A stretch of DNA of 64,000 nt from CAZIKF01 sp964539825. Lineage in GTDB: Bacteria; Muiribacteriota; UBA6191. The notes under the pieces are model-generated. The model was not told where the DNA came from, ran no database searches, and saw only the letters and a list, made by a program, of their open reading frames with translations. Position numbers and translations under genes: made by a program. The DNA lies in NCBI GenBank assembly GCA_964539825.1, contig CAZIKF010000016.1, forward strand, positions 48,930 through 112,929, written 5' to 3'. Of this stretch, positions 6,956 to 16,386 are shown piece after piece. The number at the start of each line of letters is the position of its first letter. Position 1 is the first letter of the stretch.

Positions 6956-7987
6956 TTAGATTCTACGTGCATTCCAACCCTCATTGCTAACCAATTCAAA
7001 TCCCGAGGGAGTTCCCCTGATAAGTAGATAATCCACTTGCCGCCTGGAAAGATACTCTTTTGCACTTTGGGATCCCAGGAGAATCGCAATCGTGGCCAGG
7101 GCGTCGGCGGTTTCACAATCTTTAGCTATGACCGTCGCACTCAATAGATCAGATTTTCTGGGCATTCCGCTTTGAGGGTCAATGAAATGAGACCATCGTC
7201 CCTGCTGATCCTGATGGTAATTGCGATAATTTCCCGAGGTCGCCAGGGACTCGTCCTCAAGCTCAACTGCCTCCACCAAATCGTCAAGCGGGGCCTCAGG
7301 AACAGGACGGTTGATCCCAACCTTCCAAGGGTGTCCTGAAGGTGAATGTCCTTGAAGGCGAATCTCCCCTCCAATTTCGACGAGATAATTGTCCACTTGA
7401 TGTCTTTGAAGGAATAAACCAACCTGGTCCACCCCGTAGCCCTTCGCGATTGAACTTAGATCGATTTGAACACCGGGTTTGCGCTTTCTCAAGGAAGATG
7501 GCTTGGATAGCTCCAGCATCTGATAGCCCGTAAGGGAGAGAGCTTCAAGAAGGGCTTCATTAGAAGGACGGAGGGCAGTCTCTAGCGGTCCGAAACCCCA
7601 TAAATTCACCAGTGTACCCACGGTGATATCAAAGATCCCGGTTGTGGATTGAGAGAAAGCTACCGAGTTGCTAACCAAACGATAAAATTCCTTGCTAACC
7701 TCTTGAGGTAGAGTAGATTGAACAGAGTTCCAGCGCGAGATCTCGCTATCCTTGATATAGGTAGACATGGATTGATTGATGGACGCCAAAAGCAGATCAA
7801 CTTCTTTTTTCCATTCCGGTTGTGAAACAGTATCCACAGGCAGAAATTTGACCCGGTACCAGGTACCCATAGTCTTACCCTGAAGAAAGACATAGGCTTC
7901 CTTTTTATCCGGAAAATAGGAAAAAAGTACGACTACCAGCAGACATAGAAACAAGACCTGCCGAAGTGGAATTTTTGGCTTTTCCAT
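6956..7987 (-). CDS. apbE: FAD:protein FMN transferase ApbE
   Basis: 343 aa. Attaches FMN covalently to threonines in NqrB and NqrC (SGAT motifs). An N-terminal membrane anchor (residues ~8-25) places the enzyme in the periplasm. Family motifs are GKTMGTWYRVKF (about 38), SSIAKGYGVDQV (about 177), VEIGGEIRLQG (about 202), SGNYRNY and HFIDPQSGMP (about 252-275), and DCETADALATIA (about 290) with the Mg2+-binding Asp/Thr. Last gene of the nqr operon, 29 bp after nqrF. Both predicted substrates are encoded in the same operon. Confidence 0.93.
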   Translation of the reverse strand: MEKPKIPLRQVLFLCLLVVVLFSYFPDKKEAYVFLQGKTMGTWYRVKFLPVDTVSQPEWKKEVDLLLASINQSMSTYIKDSEISRWNSVQSTLPQEVSKEFYRLVSNSVAFSQSTTGIFDITVGTLVNLWGFGPLETALRPSNEALLEALSLTGYQMLELSKPSSLRKRKPGVQIDLSSIAKGYGVDQVGLFLQRHQVDNYLVEIGGEIRLQGHSPSGHPWKVGINRPVPEAPLDDLVEAVELEDESLATSGNYRNYHQDQQGRWSHFIDPQSGMPRKSDLLSATVIAKDCETADALATIAILLGSQSAKEYLSRRQVDYLLIRGTPSGFELVSNEGWNARRI

Positions 7988-8016
7988 CTTCGATTCCTCC
8001 GGACTACGTACCGGGA

Positions 8017-9240
8017 TTAAAATTCGTCGAACCGGATCATATCCGGCTCAACACCAAGGGAATCGAGCATATCCATCACACACTTGAGCATCATGGGAGG
8101 CCCGCAGAGGTAGTATTCAATCTCTTGGGGGTCTTTGTGCTTGAGTAAATATTCATCCTGTACAACCTGGTGAATAAAGCCTTTATACCCACTCCAATCA
8201 TCGGCAGGCAAAGGATCGGAGAGAGCTACATGATATTTGAAATTAGGAAATTTCTCTTCGATATCCTTGAATTGGTCATCATAGAACATCTCCCTCTTTG
8301 ATCTTGCTCCATACCAAAAAGTTGCTTTGCGCTTGGATTTCTCTGTATGGAAAAGATGAAAGAGATGGGAACGCATCGGGGCCATTCCCGCTCCGCCGCC
8401 AATGAAACACATTTCGCGCTCGGTCTCCTGTATAAAAAACTCTCCAAAAGGACCGGAGACACTCACGTCATCTCCCGGTTTGAGATTAAAAATATAGGAC
8501 GAAGCAATTCCGGGAGGAATACCAACAGAACCGGGAGGGGCGGTAGCAATACGAACATTGAGCATGACCATCTGTCCCTCAGCAGGATGATTCGCCATAG
8601 AGTAAGCACGAAAACACTCTTCCGTATTCACGGCACGGGTATCCCAGAGCTTAAATTTGTCCCAGTCTTCGTGATACTCCTCAGCAACTTCAAAATCTTG
8701 AAAAGTGCAGTCATACTCGGGTATATCAATCTGGATATATCCACCATTTTCAAACACAAGGGTTTTACCCTCCTGAATGTCCAGAACTAATTCTTTGATG
8801 AAAGTGGCGACGTTGTCATTGGATCGTACCTTACAATTGAATTTTTTAATCCCAAATACTTCTTCAGGAACCACTACATCCATGTCATGTTTTACTTTTA
8901 CCTGGCAGGAGAGTCGGACCTGCTCACGTTTTTCCTTGCGGCTGAGATGACCCTCCTCGGTGGGCAGTACATCTCCCCCGCCCGCGGTTACCTTACACTT
9001 ACACAGAGCGCAGGAACCCCCGCCTCCACAGGCTGAAGGAAGTAGTATTTCCTGCCCCATCAAAGCGGTCAGCAAAGTCATCCCAGGCTGCACCTGCGCG
9101 ACTTTCTCGCCTCCGTTGATTGAAATAGTCACCGCTTCGGAGGAAACAAGTTTTTTGTTGGCTATATTGAGTAAAGCCACGAGCCCGAGCACAATGAACA
9201 GAAAAATGATGATGCTGAAGATGACGGTTTCTACAAGCAT
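8017..9240 (-). CDS. nqrF: Na+-NQR subunit F, NADH-oxidising flavoprotein with 2Fe-2S domain
   Basis: 407 aa, close to the family norm. One N-terminal transmembrane helix (4-25) precedes a ferredoxin domain with cluster ligands C71, C77, C80 and C112. The FAD domain contains RAYSMANHPAE, and the NADH domain contains GGGAGMAPMRSH and CGPPMM. The C-terminal end RFDEF is characteristic. Takes electrons from NADH through FAD and 2Fe-2S to the membrane subunits. Nine bp downstream of nqrE. Confidence 0.96.
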   Translation of the reverse strand: MLVETVIFSIIIFLFIVLGLVALLNIANKKLVSSEAVTISINGGEKVAQVQPGMTLLTALMGQEILLPSACGGGGSCALCKCKVTAGGGDVLPTEEGHLSRKEKREQVRLSCQVKVKHDMDVVVPEEVFGIKKFNCKVRSNDNVATFIKELVLDIQEGKTLVFENGGYIQIDIPEYDCTFQDFEVAEEYHEDWDKFKLWDTRAVNTEECFRAYSMANHPAEGQMVMLNVRIATAPPGSVGIPPGIASSYIFNLKPGDDVSVSGPFGEFFIQETEREMCFIGGGAGMAPMRSHLFHLFHTEKSKRKATFWYGARSKREMFYDDQFKDIEEKFPNFKYHVALSDPLPADDWSGYKGFIHQVVQDEYLLKHKDPQEIEYYLCGPPMMLKCVMDMLDSLGVEPDMIRFDEF

Positions 9241-9249
9241 GGAACTCTC

Positions 9250-9867
9250 CTATAGGTTGATCCCGGCGAAACCCATAAAGCCGATGGCCATCAGACCCGT
9301 GGTAATAAATGTAATCCCCAATCCCTTCAATCCGTCTGGAACGTGGGAATATCGAATTTTCATTCGAATGGAGGCAAGTCCTATAATTGCCAGAGCCCAG
9401 CCCAACCCTGAGCCAAATCCATAAACAACGGACTCTACGAAATTGTATTGACGCTCAACCATGAACAAAGAGCATCCCAAAATCGCGCAGTTCACAGTAA
9501 TCAAGGGTAAAAATACTCCAAGAGCTGTATACAGCGCTCGAAAGAACCGATCTAGAATCATTTCCAGAAGCTGAATTTGGGCGGCGATCACAGCGATGAA
9601 GGTAATCAGGTTCAGGAAACTTAAATCCAGGCTGGCATAGGACTCGCTAATCCAGGAAAGAGCACCTTTCTTAAGAAAAAACTCATGGATCAGCCAATTT
9701 GCCGGAGTGGTGAGGGTTAGAACAAAAATTACTGCCACCCCCAGGCCCATGGCAGTTTCAATTTTCTTCGAACAGGCCAGGAATGTACACATCCCCAGGA
9801 AAAATGCCAGGAGGATATTTTCGATAAAGACGGAGGTAATAGCTATCCCAAGAAGTTCTGCTACCAT
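9250..9867 (-). CDS. nqrE: Na+-NQR membrane subunit E
   Basis: 205-aa six-helix integral membrane protein, homologous to NqrD/RnfA. Near residue 27 it has FLGMCTFLACSKK, carrying the conserved cysteine that helps coordinate the intramembrane iron; a second conserved Cys lies in VNCAILGCSLF near residue 110. Part of the Na+ channel/electron path of the pump. The 2-bp gap to nqrD supports translational coupling. Confidence 0.95.
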   Translation of the reverse strand: MVAELLGIAITSVFIENILLAFFLGMCTFLACSKKIETAMGLGVAVIFVLTLTTPANWLIHEFFLKKGALSWISESYASLDLSFLNLITFIAVIAAQIQLLEMILDRFFRALYTALGVFLPLITVNCAILGCSLFMVERQYNFVESVVYGFGSGLGWALAIIGLASIRMKIRYSHVPDGLKGLGITFITTGLMAIGFMGFAGINL

Positions 9868-9869
9868 GA

Positions 9870-10523
9870 TTACTCACCCTGCCTTCCGCTGACCACGTTC
9901 ACAGCCCAAATGTAGAGCCCTATGATGATAAAAGCCCCGGGGGGTAATACCATCAGACCCATGTTCTCGTAACCCAAATCATAGAGAGATTGGGACAATC
10001 CCATCCACTCTCCCATTTTTAAAATCAATGGGAATCCCCATATCGTACCGGATCCAAAGATTTCCCGTATGGTTCCAACCAGACAGAGCACCAAGGAATA
10101 ACCCAGTCCGTTGCCCAGGCCATCAAGTATGGAAGCACCTGGTGAATTTCCCAGTGCGAACGCCTCTGCCCGCCCTAAAACAATGCAGTTGGTAATGATC
10201 AAACCAACGAACACAGACAACTGCTTACTCAGCTCAAAAAAATAGGCTCTGAGTACCTGGTCTACAAGAATCACCAGGGCCGCGATTACACACATCTCTA
10301 CGATGATTCGAATCCTGTTGGGTAGTCCCTTTCTTAAGAGACTGAGGATGAAGTTCGATCCAATGAGCACGAATATCACGGCACAGGACATCACCACCGC
10401 TTGCTTGAGTTGTACGGTGACAGCCAGAGCCGAACAAATACCCAAAACCTGAATAGTGATGGGATTGTTTTCAACCAATGGATCAACAAGTGGCTTGGGA
10501 AGGCTTTTGAGCAACGCCATCAT
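9870..10523 (-). CDS. nqrD: Na+-NQR membrane subunit D
   Basis: 217-aa integral membrane protein paired with NqrE. Conserved features are NPITIQVLGICSALAVT near residue 21, with the iron-ligand cysteine, and LIITNCIVLGRAEAFA near 108, with the second cysteine. Overlaps the nqrC stop by 4 bp (10520-10523). Completes the pseudo-symmetric D/E core of the sodium pump. Confidence 0.95.
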   Translation of the reverse strand: MMALLKSLPKPLVDPLVENNPITIQVLGICSALAVTVQLKQAVVMSCAVIFVLIGSNFILSLLRKGLPNRIRIIVEMCVIAALVILVDQVLRAYFFELSKQLSVFVGLIITNCIVLGRAEAFALGNSPGASILDGLGNGLGYSLVLCLVGTIREIFGSGTIWGFPLILKMGEWMGLSQSLYDLGYENMGLMVLPPGAFIIIGLYIWAVNVVSGRQGE

Positions 10524-11263
10524 TCTTCCTTTCGAAACCTGGAAAGATAAGGATCATACATTTTTGTGCAGTGCTTGATTAGTCTGGTTACGCCGTTGGC
10601 GGTAATGGTGGCCCCACTAATTCCATCCACAGAATGCTTGAGTGGATGACCAGAATTCACGGCCTTAGCCTTGGCAACTACGACTCCATAGAGATTTCCA
10701 TCCTCATCTAAGATCTTCTTATCCAGGAAATTCTTTTGGAACCACTTCTTTGATATTTCAGCACCCAGGCCGGGGGTTTCCCCATGTTTGTAAAACGTAA
10801 TACCGCTCACTGTAGCTGCATCATTTTGTAAAGCCAAGTAACCATAGAGAGTTGACCAGAGTCCCTTTCCCTTAAGCGGGATTGCCAGCGCTTTCAAATT
10901 TCCATTTTCAACTCTCTGGAACAGGGATAGCTTACAGTCTGGGGTGTTCAATTCGGCACCCTTCTCTAAGAGTTCACATTGCTCCTTTTCGGGTACTTCT
11001 TTGAAAGCCTTGTAGTTCTTCTGAACTTCACCTGCACGATTGATGACTAGCTCTTCCACACGGTTTTTAAATACTTCTTCCACTTTTTCATCGCTCATCC
11101 CCTCTTCGAAGAGTCCCAATACGTCGAGAAGTTTGCGGTTTAAATCCAGTTGAGCGGCTCGCTCCTGAGCTGGTTTGAGCCCCATGGCGAATAAAGAGAG
11201 AAGGAAGCTGCACACAAAACAAATCACCGCGGCATAGAGCAGAGTGTAAAGATTGTCATTCAT
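10520..11263 (-). CDS. nqrC: Na+-NQR subunit C, covalent FMN carrier
   Basis: 247 aa with one N-terminal helix (7-28) and a periplasmic FMN-binding domain. The flavinylation motif is SGATIT, with the FMN-bearing threonine near residue 219. The substrate context GETPGLGAEI near 163 is typical of the FMN-binding domain. Electrons pass from here towards NqrB. Overlaps nqrB by 8 bp and nqrD by 4 bp. ApbE from the same operon is the expected flavin transferase. Confidence 0.95.
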   Translation of the reverse strand: MNDNLYTLLYAAVICFVCSFLLSLFAMGLKPAQERAAQLDLNRKLLDVLGLFEEGMSDEKVEEVFKNRVEELVINRAGEVQKNYKAFKEVPEKEQCELLEKGAELNTPDCKLSLFQRVENGNLKALAIPLKGKGLWSTLYGYLALQNDAATVSGITFYKHGETPGLGAEISKKWFQKNFLDKKILDEDGNLYGVVVAKAKAVNSGHPLKHSVDGISGATITANGVTRLIKHCTKMYDPYLSRFRKEE

Positions 11264-12446
11264 GGTGTGCCTTCCTTCGCTTCATGTGGGATTGCAGAAC
11301 CCAATAATCGATAAACGGCGCGAATATATTCATAAACAGAATGGCTAGCATCATCCCTTCGGGATAAGCTGGATTTACCGTTCGAATCAAGATTGCCAGG
11401 GCTCCAATACAGAATCCGTAAATCCACTTTCCCATGGAAGTTCCAGCACTGGAGACTGGATCGGTAGCCATATAGACAGCTCCGAAAAGAAAGCCCCCCG
11501 CCAAAAGATGATAGTGAGGTGGAAGATGATAGATCCCAGGGAGAGTATCAGGAGCCAACAACCACATGAGAAGGCCGATGGTTGTGCCACCCAAAATACA
11601 TCCGGTCATGGTTCGGTAACTACCCACTCCCACTGCAATCAGAATGATTCCACCCAATATACATGCCGCTGCAGAGGTTTCTCCTATGGAACCAGGAACG
11701 AATCCCATAAAAAGCTGCTTCATTGAAAAACCAGCCTCTGAAAGAATTCTTACAATATTTTCACCTCCAGGCGCTGCGGCTGCTTTGGCCAACGGAGTAG
11801 CGCCGGAAAAACCGTCCACAAGTGTTTCCGTCTTTTCTGGCAGCGTGATCCAGACATTATCACCTGACATTTTCCCCGGGTAGGTGAAGAAGCAGAAAGC
11901 TCGTGCTACCAGGGCTGGATTAAGGATGTTCATTCCCGTTCCACCGAATACTTCCTTGCCTATGACAACCCCGAAAGATACTCCGACTGCTGCTTGCCAC
12001 CAGGGAAGTGTGGGAGGTAGAACCAGGGGAAATAGAAGCCCCGTCACAAGAAATCCTTCATTGATTGGATGCTTACGAACCACCGCGAAGATTGCCTCCC
12101 AGGTACCCCCTACCGCGTAAGAAATAATGATCAGAGGTACTACCTGGATCAATCCTTCACGAATACAGTCCCAGTGGGCAATGGAGGCGGAAATTGCCAT
12201 TTGGCTCTGGTAACCCGCATTATAGATTCCTACTAGTAAGGGAGGTAAAAGGGCCAGGATCACCATAGACATATATCGCTTGGTATCCACAGCGTCGCGA
12301 ACATGAGGACCATTCTTGGTTACATGAACCGGCGAGTACAAAAAGGAATCCGCGGCATCAAACGCTGGCTCAAAGGCCTCAAGCGGCTTCCCCTTATCGA
12401 ACAGATTTTTGCGCTTCCACTCCAGAATCTTTAACAGAATGCTCAT
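11256..12446 (-). CDS. nqrB: Na+-NQR subunit B, main membrane subunit
   Basis: 396-aa polytopic protein with about ten helices. Binds covalent FMN at the SGATPLA motif (threonine near residue 217) and riboflavin, and houses the Na+ path and the quinone site with NqrA. Conserved stretches include NIGEGFLVTGLLFPL-type sequence (here NEGFLVTGLLFPLVLP, about 130) and GGFLFGAVYMATDPVSS near 320. One bp separates it from nqrA. Confidence 0.96.
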   Translation of the reverse strand: MSILLKILEWKRKNLFDKGKPLEAFEPAFDAADSFLYSPVHVTKNGPHVRDAVDTKRYMSMVILALLPPLLVGIYNAGYQSQMAISASIAHWDCIREGLIQVVPLIIISYAVGGTWEAIFAVVRKHPINEGFLVTGLLFPLVLPPTLPWWQAAVGVSFGVVIGKEVFGGTGMNILNPALVARAFCFFTYPGKMSGDNVWITLPEKTETLVDGFSGATPLAKAAAAPGGENIVRILSEAGFSMKQLFMGFVPGSIGETSAAACILGGIILIAVGVGSYRTMTGCILGGTTIGLLMWLLAPDTLPGIYHLPPHYHLLAGGFLFGAVYMATDPVSSAGTSMGKWIYGFCIGALAILIRTVNPAYPEGMMLAILFMNIFAPFIDYWVLQSHMKRRKAHHE

Positions 12447-12447
12447 T

Positions 12448-13794
12448 TCAGGCCTCCTTCAAGATGGTATCAAGGCCGCCCTTAATGATCTGTTCGATCT
12501 CAATTTTTGAGGGACAAACATAAGTACACAAGCCACATTCAGCACAATCCTGAATTCCCAGGCCCTCCATCTGATCAAAATCTTCGGCCAGAACCGATTT
12601 GAACACAAACTGGGGTAAGAGATCGGTGGGGCATACATCCTCGCAGCTGGAGCATTGAATACAAGCTCGATCCTCCCCCTGGATGGAAGTGGTGAGTTCA
12701 TATTCTGGACTAGGAAATACCGTTGAAAGAAACACACTGGAAAAGGAATACTTATCCATTCCCGGCCAGACAAAGCGTAGAAACTCCCTCTCTACCCCTT
12801 CTCTGACTACATGCAGTGATTTTCCGTAAAATCCAAGATAGCTCTCTTCTTCAATTTGGAGTCCCGAAAAGACCCCACCGGACAGAAATCTTTTCTCTCC
12901 ATCAGCCAGATCCTTATCCACAAGAGACTTAACAGAACTTCCCAGATAGGTTTCCACATACCTGGGACGCAGGGATTGTGCTCCCGCGATGGTAAGAGTT
13001 CTGACAGGGTCCCATTTGCCCGTTTCCAAAAGGTGAACGATGGCTAATAAGTCCTGGGCATCTATATACCAGGCGCACTCATTCTTTTTTAGAGGAGAGA
13101 CATGGTAGGACTGTACATGGGGATTTCCAGCAGGAAAGACAGCCTCTGTACGAATCACTGTCGCCTCTTCAATCGAGTCAAATCCAGATGGGTAAGGCTC
13201 ATCCGTACGAGCTGCCGTTAAGAATACATTTCCCCTGGTCAGTTTCTTAAGGAGAATGATTCCTTTGCGTAGGTCTTCCTCTTTGCCCTTTAAAACATAA
13301 TTCAGGTCCGGGCAATGAGGCTCTGTTTCCAGAGTTTTGACATATATGTCTTTGGGGCGGTCTTCCGGATCAGCCAATTGGTGGAACGGAATGGAGCGAA
13401 AAAAGGGCCACATCCCTGTTTTGAGCAGATGATCCACTAGCTCCTGTTCGGAGATCTTTTCGATAGAATAGGTTCCAAAGCTCCCAAAGTTTTGCCGGCG
13501 GCCGAGCTCTATGATGACTTCAATGAGAGCTCTCCGATGACCCCTGCGGATTTCTTTAACCGTCCCTGCCATAGGGGCAACTACGGAAATTCGGGGGTCT
13601 TTTTTGTGCGTGAATAATACATCTCCGCACTTGACCTTGGCCCCTTCTTCTACTGCAAGGAGGGGTTTGATCCCGGGAATATCTTGCGCTTTAACCGCTA
13701 TGGTCTCGGGAATTTCCAGCAGGGATTCCAGTGTCTTTACCGGCTTTCCGGCAAGCCTGAGATTATATCCGCCGCGCATTCTCATTCGCTTCAT
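12448..13794 (-). CDS. nqrA: Na+-NQR subunit A
   Basis: 448-aa peripheral cytoplasmic subunit linked to quinone reduction. The N-terminal half has a biotinyl/lipoyl-like barrel (VAPMAGTVKEIRRG near 74). Central domains carry FFRSIPF and TAARTDEPYPSG. The C-terminus ends in a ferredoxin-like segment with CIQCSSCEDVCP and CAECGLCTYVCP cysteines, more 4Fe-4S-like than in the best-known NqrA proteins, where these cysteines are often lost. First gene of the operon; the promoter should lie in 13795-14000. Confidence 0.94.
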   Translation of the reverse strand: MKRMRMRGGYNLRLAGKPVKTLESLLEIPETIAVKAQDIPGIKPLLAVEEGAKVKCGDVLFTHKKDPRISVVAPMAGTVKEIRRGHRRALIEVIIELGRRQNFGSFGTYSIEKISEQELVDHLLKTGMWPFFRSIPFHQLADPEDRPKDIYVKTLETEPHCPDLNYVLKGKEEDLRKGIILLKKLTRGNVFLTAARTDEPYPSGFDSIEEATVIRTEAVFPAGNPHVQSYHVSPLKKNECAWYIDAQDLLAIVHLLETGKWDPVRTLTIAGAQSLRPRYVETYLGSSVKSLVDKDLADGEKRFLSGGVFSGLQIEEESYLGFYGKSLHVVREGVEREFLRFVWPGMDKYSFSSVFLSTVFPSPEYELTTSIQGEDRACIQCSSCEDVCPTDLLPQFVFKSVLAEDFDQMEGLGIQDCAECGLCTYVCPSKIEIEQIIKGGLDTILKEA

Positions 13795-14004
13795 ATGGTC
13801 TCCTTGAAGAATCTGCGACTAGTGCTAAACGGCCTGGATTCGGCAGATTAGGCCCCCTCCAGAAACGCTCCAAGCATATATCTCACAAGGAGATTTATCA
13901 AGAGGAAAAGAAGGAGATGGAAGAGAAGTCAGAAGCCAAATGCCAGGGGATGACAAGTCGGAGGGATGAAGCCTCGTTCTACTTGTACCTGACAATCTTA
14001 AGAA
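13795..14004. promoter_or_regulatory. Intergenic region expected to hold the nqr operon promoter
   Basis: 210 bp between nqrA and the next upstream minus-strand gene. No hexamer pair stands out clearly. A short plus-strand open frame here (13917-14021) is Glu/Lys-rich, overlaps the neighbouring gene's end and is not supported. No terminator hairpin with a T-tract is seen. Confidence 0.3.
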
Positions 14005-14739
14005 TCATTGAAATCCTTTAGAATCCGGGTGGTAGGTTTTCAAAGGTGTGAGAATATATCCTTCTGCCCTGAGAATGTTTTTGGTGGCAAAATCATCGAG
14101 TAACCCGCTGAGGACTTCCTTTTGGAGCTTCAAGGCAAGACTTTGAGAACTCCTCCAGAATCCAAGTAAAGGATCCCTTTTATTGGCGACTATAGAGGTT
14201 TCAAAAACCTCCTTTTTGGCTGAACCATAGATCTTTAAAATATACTCAGCGTGAGCCTTGCGCCCAGCAGCGGTAAGACTGGCCCTGGGAATCGACCTGG
14301 AGGTAATCAAACCGATGGGGTTAACTGTCTTACTATGCTGCAAATCTTGAATCTTGAGCAGGACCACATAGCGAGTCCGATACTTCTTAGAAAGCTCCTC
14401 AAAACTACCTTCATACGCCTGTTCTCCGATTTCCTGCTGTTTGAGATAGAGTCTTGTTTCCAAAAACGAGGGCACCAGGTAGTTATACCGGCGAAAAAAA
14501 TCAACGATTTGCTCATAGGCCCTGGTTTCTATGGTTTTATCTTCAAGATCACTAACTACAGGTAAAACCAATACAGAGGGTCGATTCAGATTCCGTGGCA
14601 CCATACGCTGTATAGGAACGAAAGAAAATTCTCCACGGTTTCTCGGTGGTTGCCGGGTTACTGCGTGAGTTGCCTCAAGAAAGAAGAGAAGAAAGAGAAC
14701 CAGGCAAGAAATTTTGGGCATCATTGCCACCGTACTCAT
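14005..14739 (-). CDS. Exported protein of unknown function
   Basis: 244 aa with a signal peptide (hydrophobic 9-24, cleavage likely near THA-VT). The mature part starts with a basic, proline-rich stretch and then VLVLPVVSDLEDKTIETRAYEQIVDFF, followed by alternating beta/alpha sequence such as YVVLLKIQDL. This layout is reminiscent of CsgG/PelC-like periplasmic folds, but no signature residues confirm it. ATGA overlap with the upstream TPR gene (14736-14739) shows the two are co-translated. Function unknown; an envelope-complex role is inferred from the pairing. Confidence 0.6.
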   Translation of the reverse strand: MSTVAMMPKISCLVLFLLFFLEATHAVTRQPPRNRGEFSFVPIQRMVPRNLNRPSVLVLPVVSDLEDKTIETRAYEQIVDFFRRYNYLVPSFLETRLYLKQQEIGEQAYEGSFEELSKKYRTRYVVLLKIQDLQHSKTVNPIGLITSRSIPRASLTAAGRKAHAEYILKIYGSAKKEVFETSIVANKRDPLLGFWRSSQSLALKLQKEVLSGLLDDFATKNILRAEGYILTPLKTYHPDSKGFQ

Positions 14740-16085
14740 TTGTACTGTTCCACCACGTCTTTGTACTCCCCTATCTTATCTTTATATCGGTCTTGAAGCT
14801 TTTTCCCTTCGGACGTCTTTAAGAAACTCTCAAGTTGTTTGCGAGTAGAGGGGTCTTTAAATAAATGGCCGTACTTTGATTGCATTTCCTGCATAAGACG
14901 GTTCTTTTCTGACTCGGAAGAAGCGTTTTGTATCTTACGCTTGTAATTCTCGAATTCAGCTACAAATTTTTCCTTATCCATACCCAGCTTGGATTCGATT
15001 GAAGCCCCTTTGGATGAAGTGGATGAATTCGCCTCAGTCCGCTTCAGTTTGTTCGCCTTTATAGCGGCTTCCTGGAGCATTCTGTAGGCATCTTCTCCCC
15101 CGACACTAGAGACCAGATCAATGACCTTCGTTTCCTTTTTTGCCAGACGCTCGAGGTCAGCTAGAAGACTTTCCACAGTGGTATAAAGATAATCGTCAGG
15201 GGCCTCATCCAAAGCCTGCTGGTATGCCTCTCGGGCTTGATCAGCCTCGGAATTCTGGGAATTGAAGTAACCAAGCCGGTACTGGTAAACAAAGGGATCA
15301 AGGTCCTCAGCCTGGGTTTTTAGATGCTCAATCGCCCTTGAAGTAAATCCCCCTGCCCTCAGACGTGTATCAGAGAGATAGAGTTTCAGAGCAAAATAAA
15401 ACCGATCATAGAACTTTTTCTCATCTTTGATGGAAGATTTATTTTGATTCACATAATCCAGGGCCTTGGAACCTAAGGCCCGCAAGCGCTGAGTTAATTT
15501 CCTTAATTCGGAACTCTCCGATATGGTGCGTTGAGCGATTCGGTATTGGTCCCAGGCGTAGTCATACTGCTTACGAATATGGTAAATCTTGCCAAGCAGA
15601 AGCCTGTAGTGAGGATTTTCAATTTCTATGGAAAGTAACTCCTCAAGCAAAGCCATGGATTCTTCATACTCTTTTTTAGAGAATAATTCCTGGGCCCTAT
15701 AAAGAGTATAACTGTCAGGAAAATCCTTCTGCGACTTAGCCTTAAGATCGGCACATCGAGGTGAATTCTCTGCATCTTTCACCTGTGAACATACCTGTAA
15801 GGCCTCGGGTATTCTCTTCAGAGAATAATAAGCCCGACTCAGAGCGTAAAGAATGGACCCCTTACCCGGACGCTTTCGTCTCAGATGAAGCAGGTACTTC
15901 AGCGCTTCTTTTGGGCGATTTTTCTTAAGCAGAGCTGTACTGAGCTGATAGATCGATTTTAGATCGTCCGGATTCTTGCTCACATGAGCCTGAAGTTCCT
16001 CTATGTCAGAACCATATACCCGGAAAAAAGGGATAGAACAAAGTAGAAGCGACCCTAAGAGAATTTGAGAAAGATTCTTGATCAT
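14736..16085 (-). CDS. Exported tetratricopeptide-repeat protein
   Basis: 449 aa with a signal peptide (residues 1-25). About six TPR-like units lie between 30 and 310, including PDDLKSIYQLSTALLKKNRP, KGSILYALSRAYYSLKR and ENPHYRLLLGKIYHIRKQYD. A Lys/Ser/Glu-rich, probably helical or coiled C-terminal tail (340-449) follows. No catalytic motif. Forms a two-gene operon with the exported protein downstream through an ATGA overlap. Probably a periplasmic scaffold. Structured repeat copy 3 lies about 175 bp upstream on the same strand and could be transcribed into its leader. Confidence 0.75.
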   Translation of the reverse strand: MIKNLSQILLGSLLLCSIPFFRVYGSDIEELQAHVSKNPDDLKSIYQLSTALLKKNRPKEALKYLLHLRRKRPGKGSILYALSRAYYSLKRIPEALQVCSQVKDAENSPRCADLKAKSQKDFPDSYTLYRAQELFSKKEYEESMALLEELLSIEIENPHYRLLLGKIYHIRKQYDYAWDQYRIAQRTISESSELRKLTQRLRALGSKALDYVNQNKSSIKDEKKFYDRFYFALKLYLSDTRLRAGGFTSRAIEHLKTQAEDLDPFVYQYRLGYFNSQNSEADQAREAYQQALDEAPDDYLYTTVESLLADLERLAKKETKVIDLVSSVGGEDAYRMLQEAAIKANKLKRTEANSSTSSKGASIESKLGMDKEKFVAEFENYKRKIQNASSESEKNRLMQEMQSKYGHLFKDPSTRKQLESFLKTSEGKKLQDRYKDKIGEYKDVVEQYK

Positions 16086-16259
16086 CTTTATTTCCCAACG
16101 GCGAGTACCTGACTCTATTGTACCCCTCCGGACCGAAAACTGTCAGGTAATCGTCTTTACCTAAACACTAGGACAGGCTCCCAGGGCCTAAATCACCAGG
16201 ATATTTTCACCGATAACTTTAGAGAAGGCTAACTAGTCATTGTAGACTCAAAATGAAGT

Positions 16260-16372
16260 GTTTCGCCCGGATTCCTGGATAGAAGGGGATTCTAGGATTC
16301 CCTAGCTCAACTGCGATTGAGCCTTCTTGAGTAGGAACCTACAAGTGAATGAACCACTTGCTTTTCAGTATT
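16260..16372 (-). ncRNA. Structured repeat element, copy 3
   Basis: Minus strand: -10-like AATACT (16372-16367), GAAAAGC, hairpin A CAAGTG 16342-16347 / CACTTG 16355-16360, core AGGTTC (plus GAACCT 16335-16340), hairpin B CTCAA 16306-16310 / TTGAG 16317-16321, then a GGGAATC...CCC segment and the D-type end GGAATCCGGGC (plus strand 16265-16275), also found in copy 1. Stem A differs from copies 1 and 2 at paired positions while remaining complementary. Located between the TPR gene start and the 48-codon gene. Confidence 0.55.
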
Positions 16373-16386
16373 GAGAGGGATTAGGC

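Noticed and set aside
13917..14021. 34-codon Glu/Lys-rich plus-strand ORF
   Set aside because: Overlaps the end of the neighbouring gene, has no separable ribosome binding site and shows no family features.
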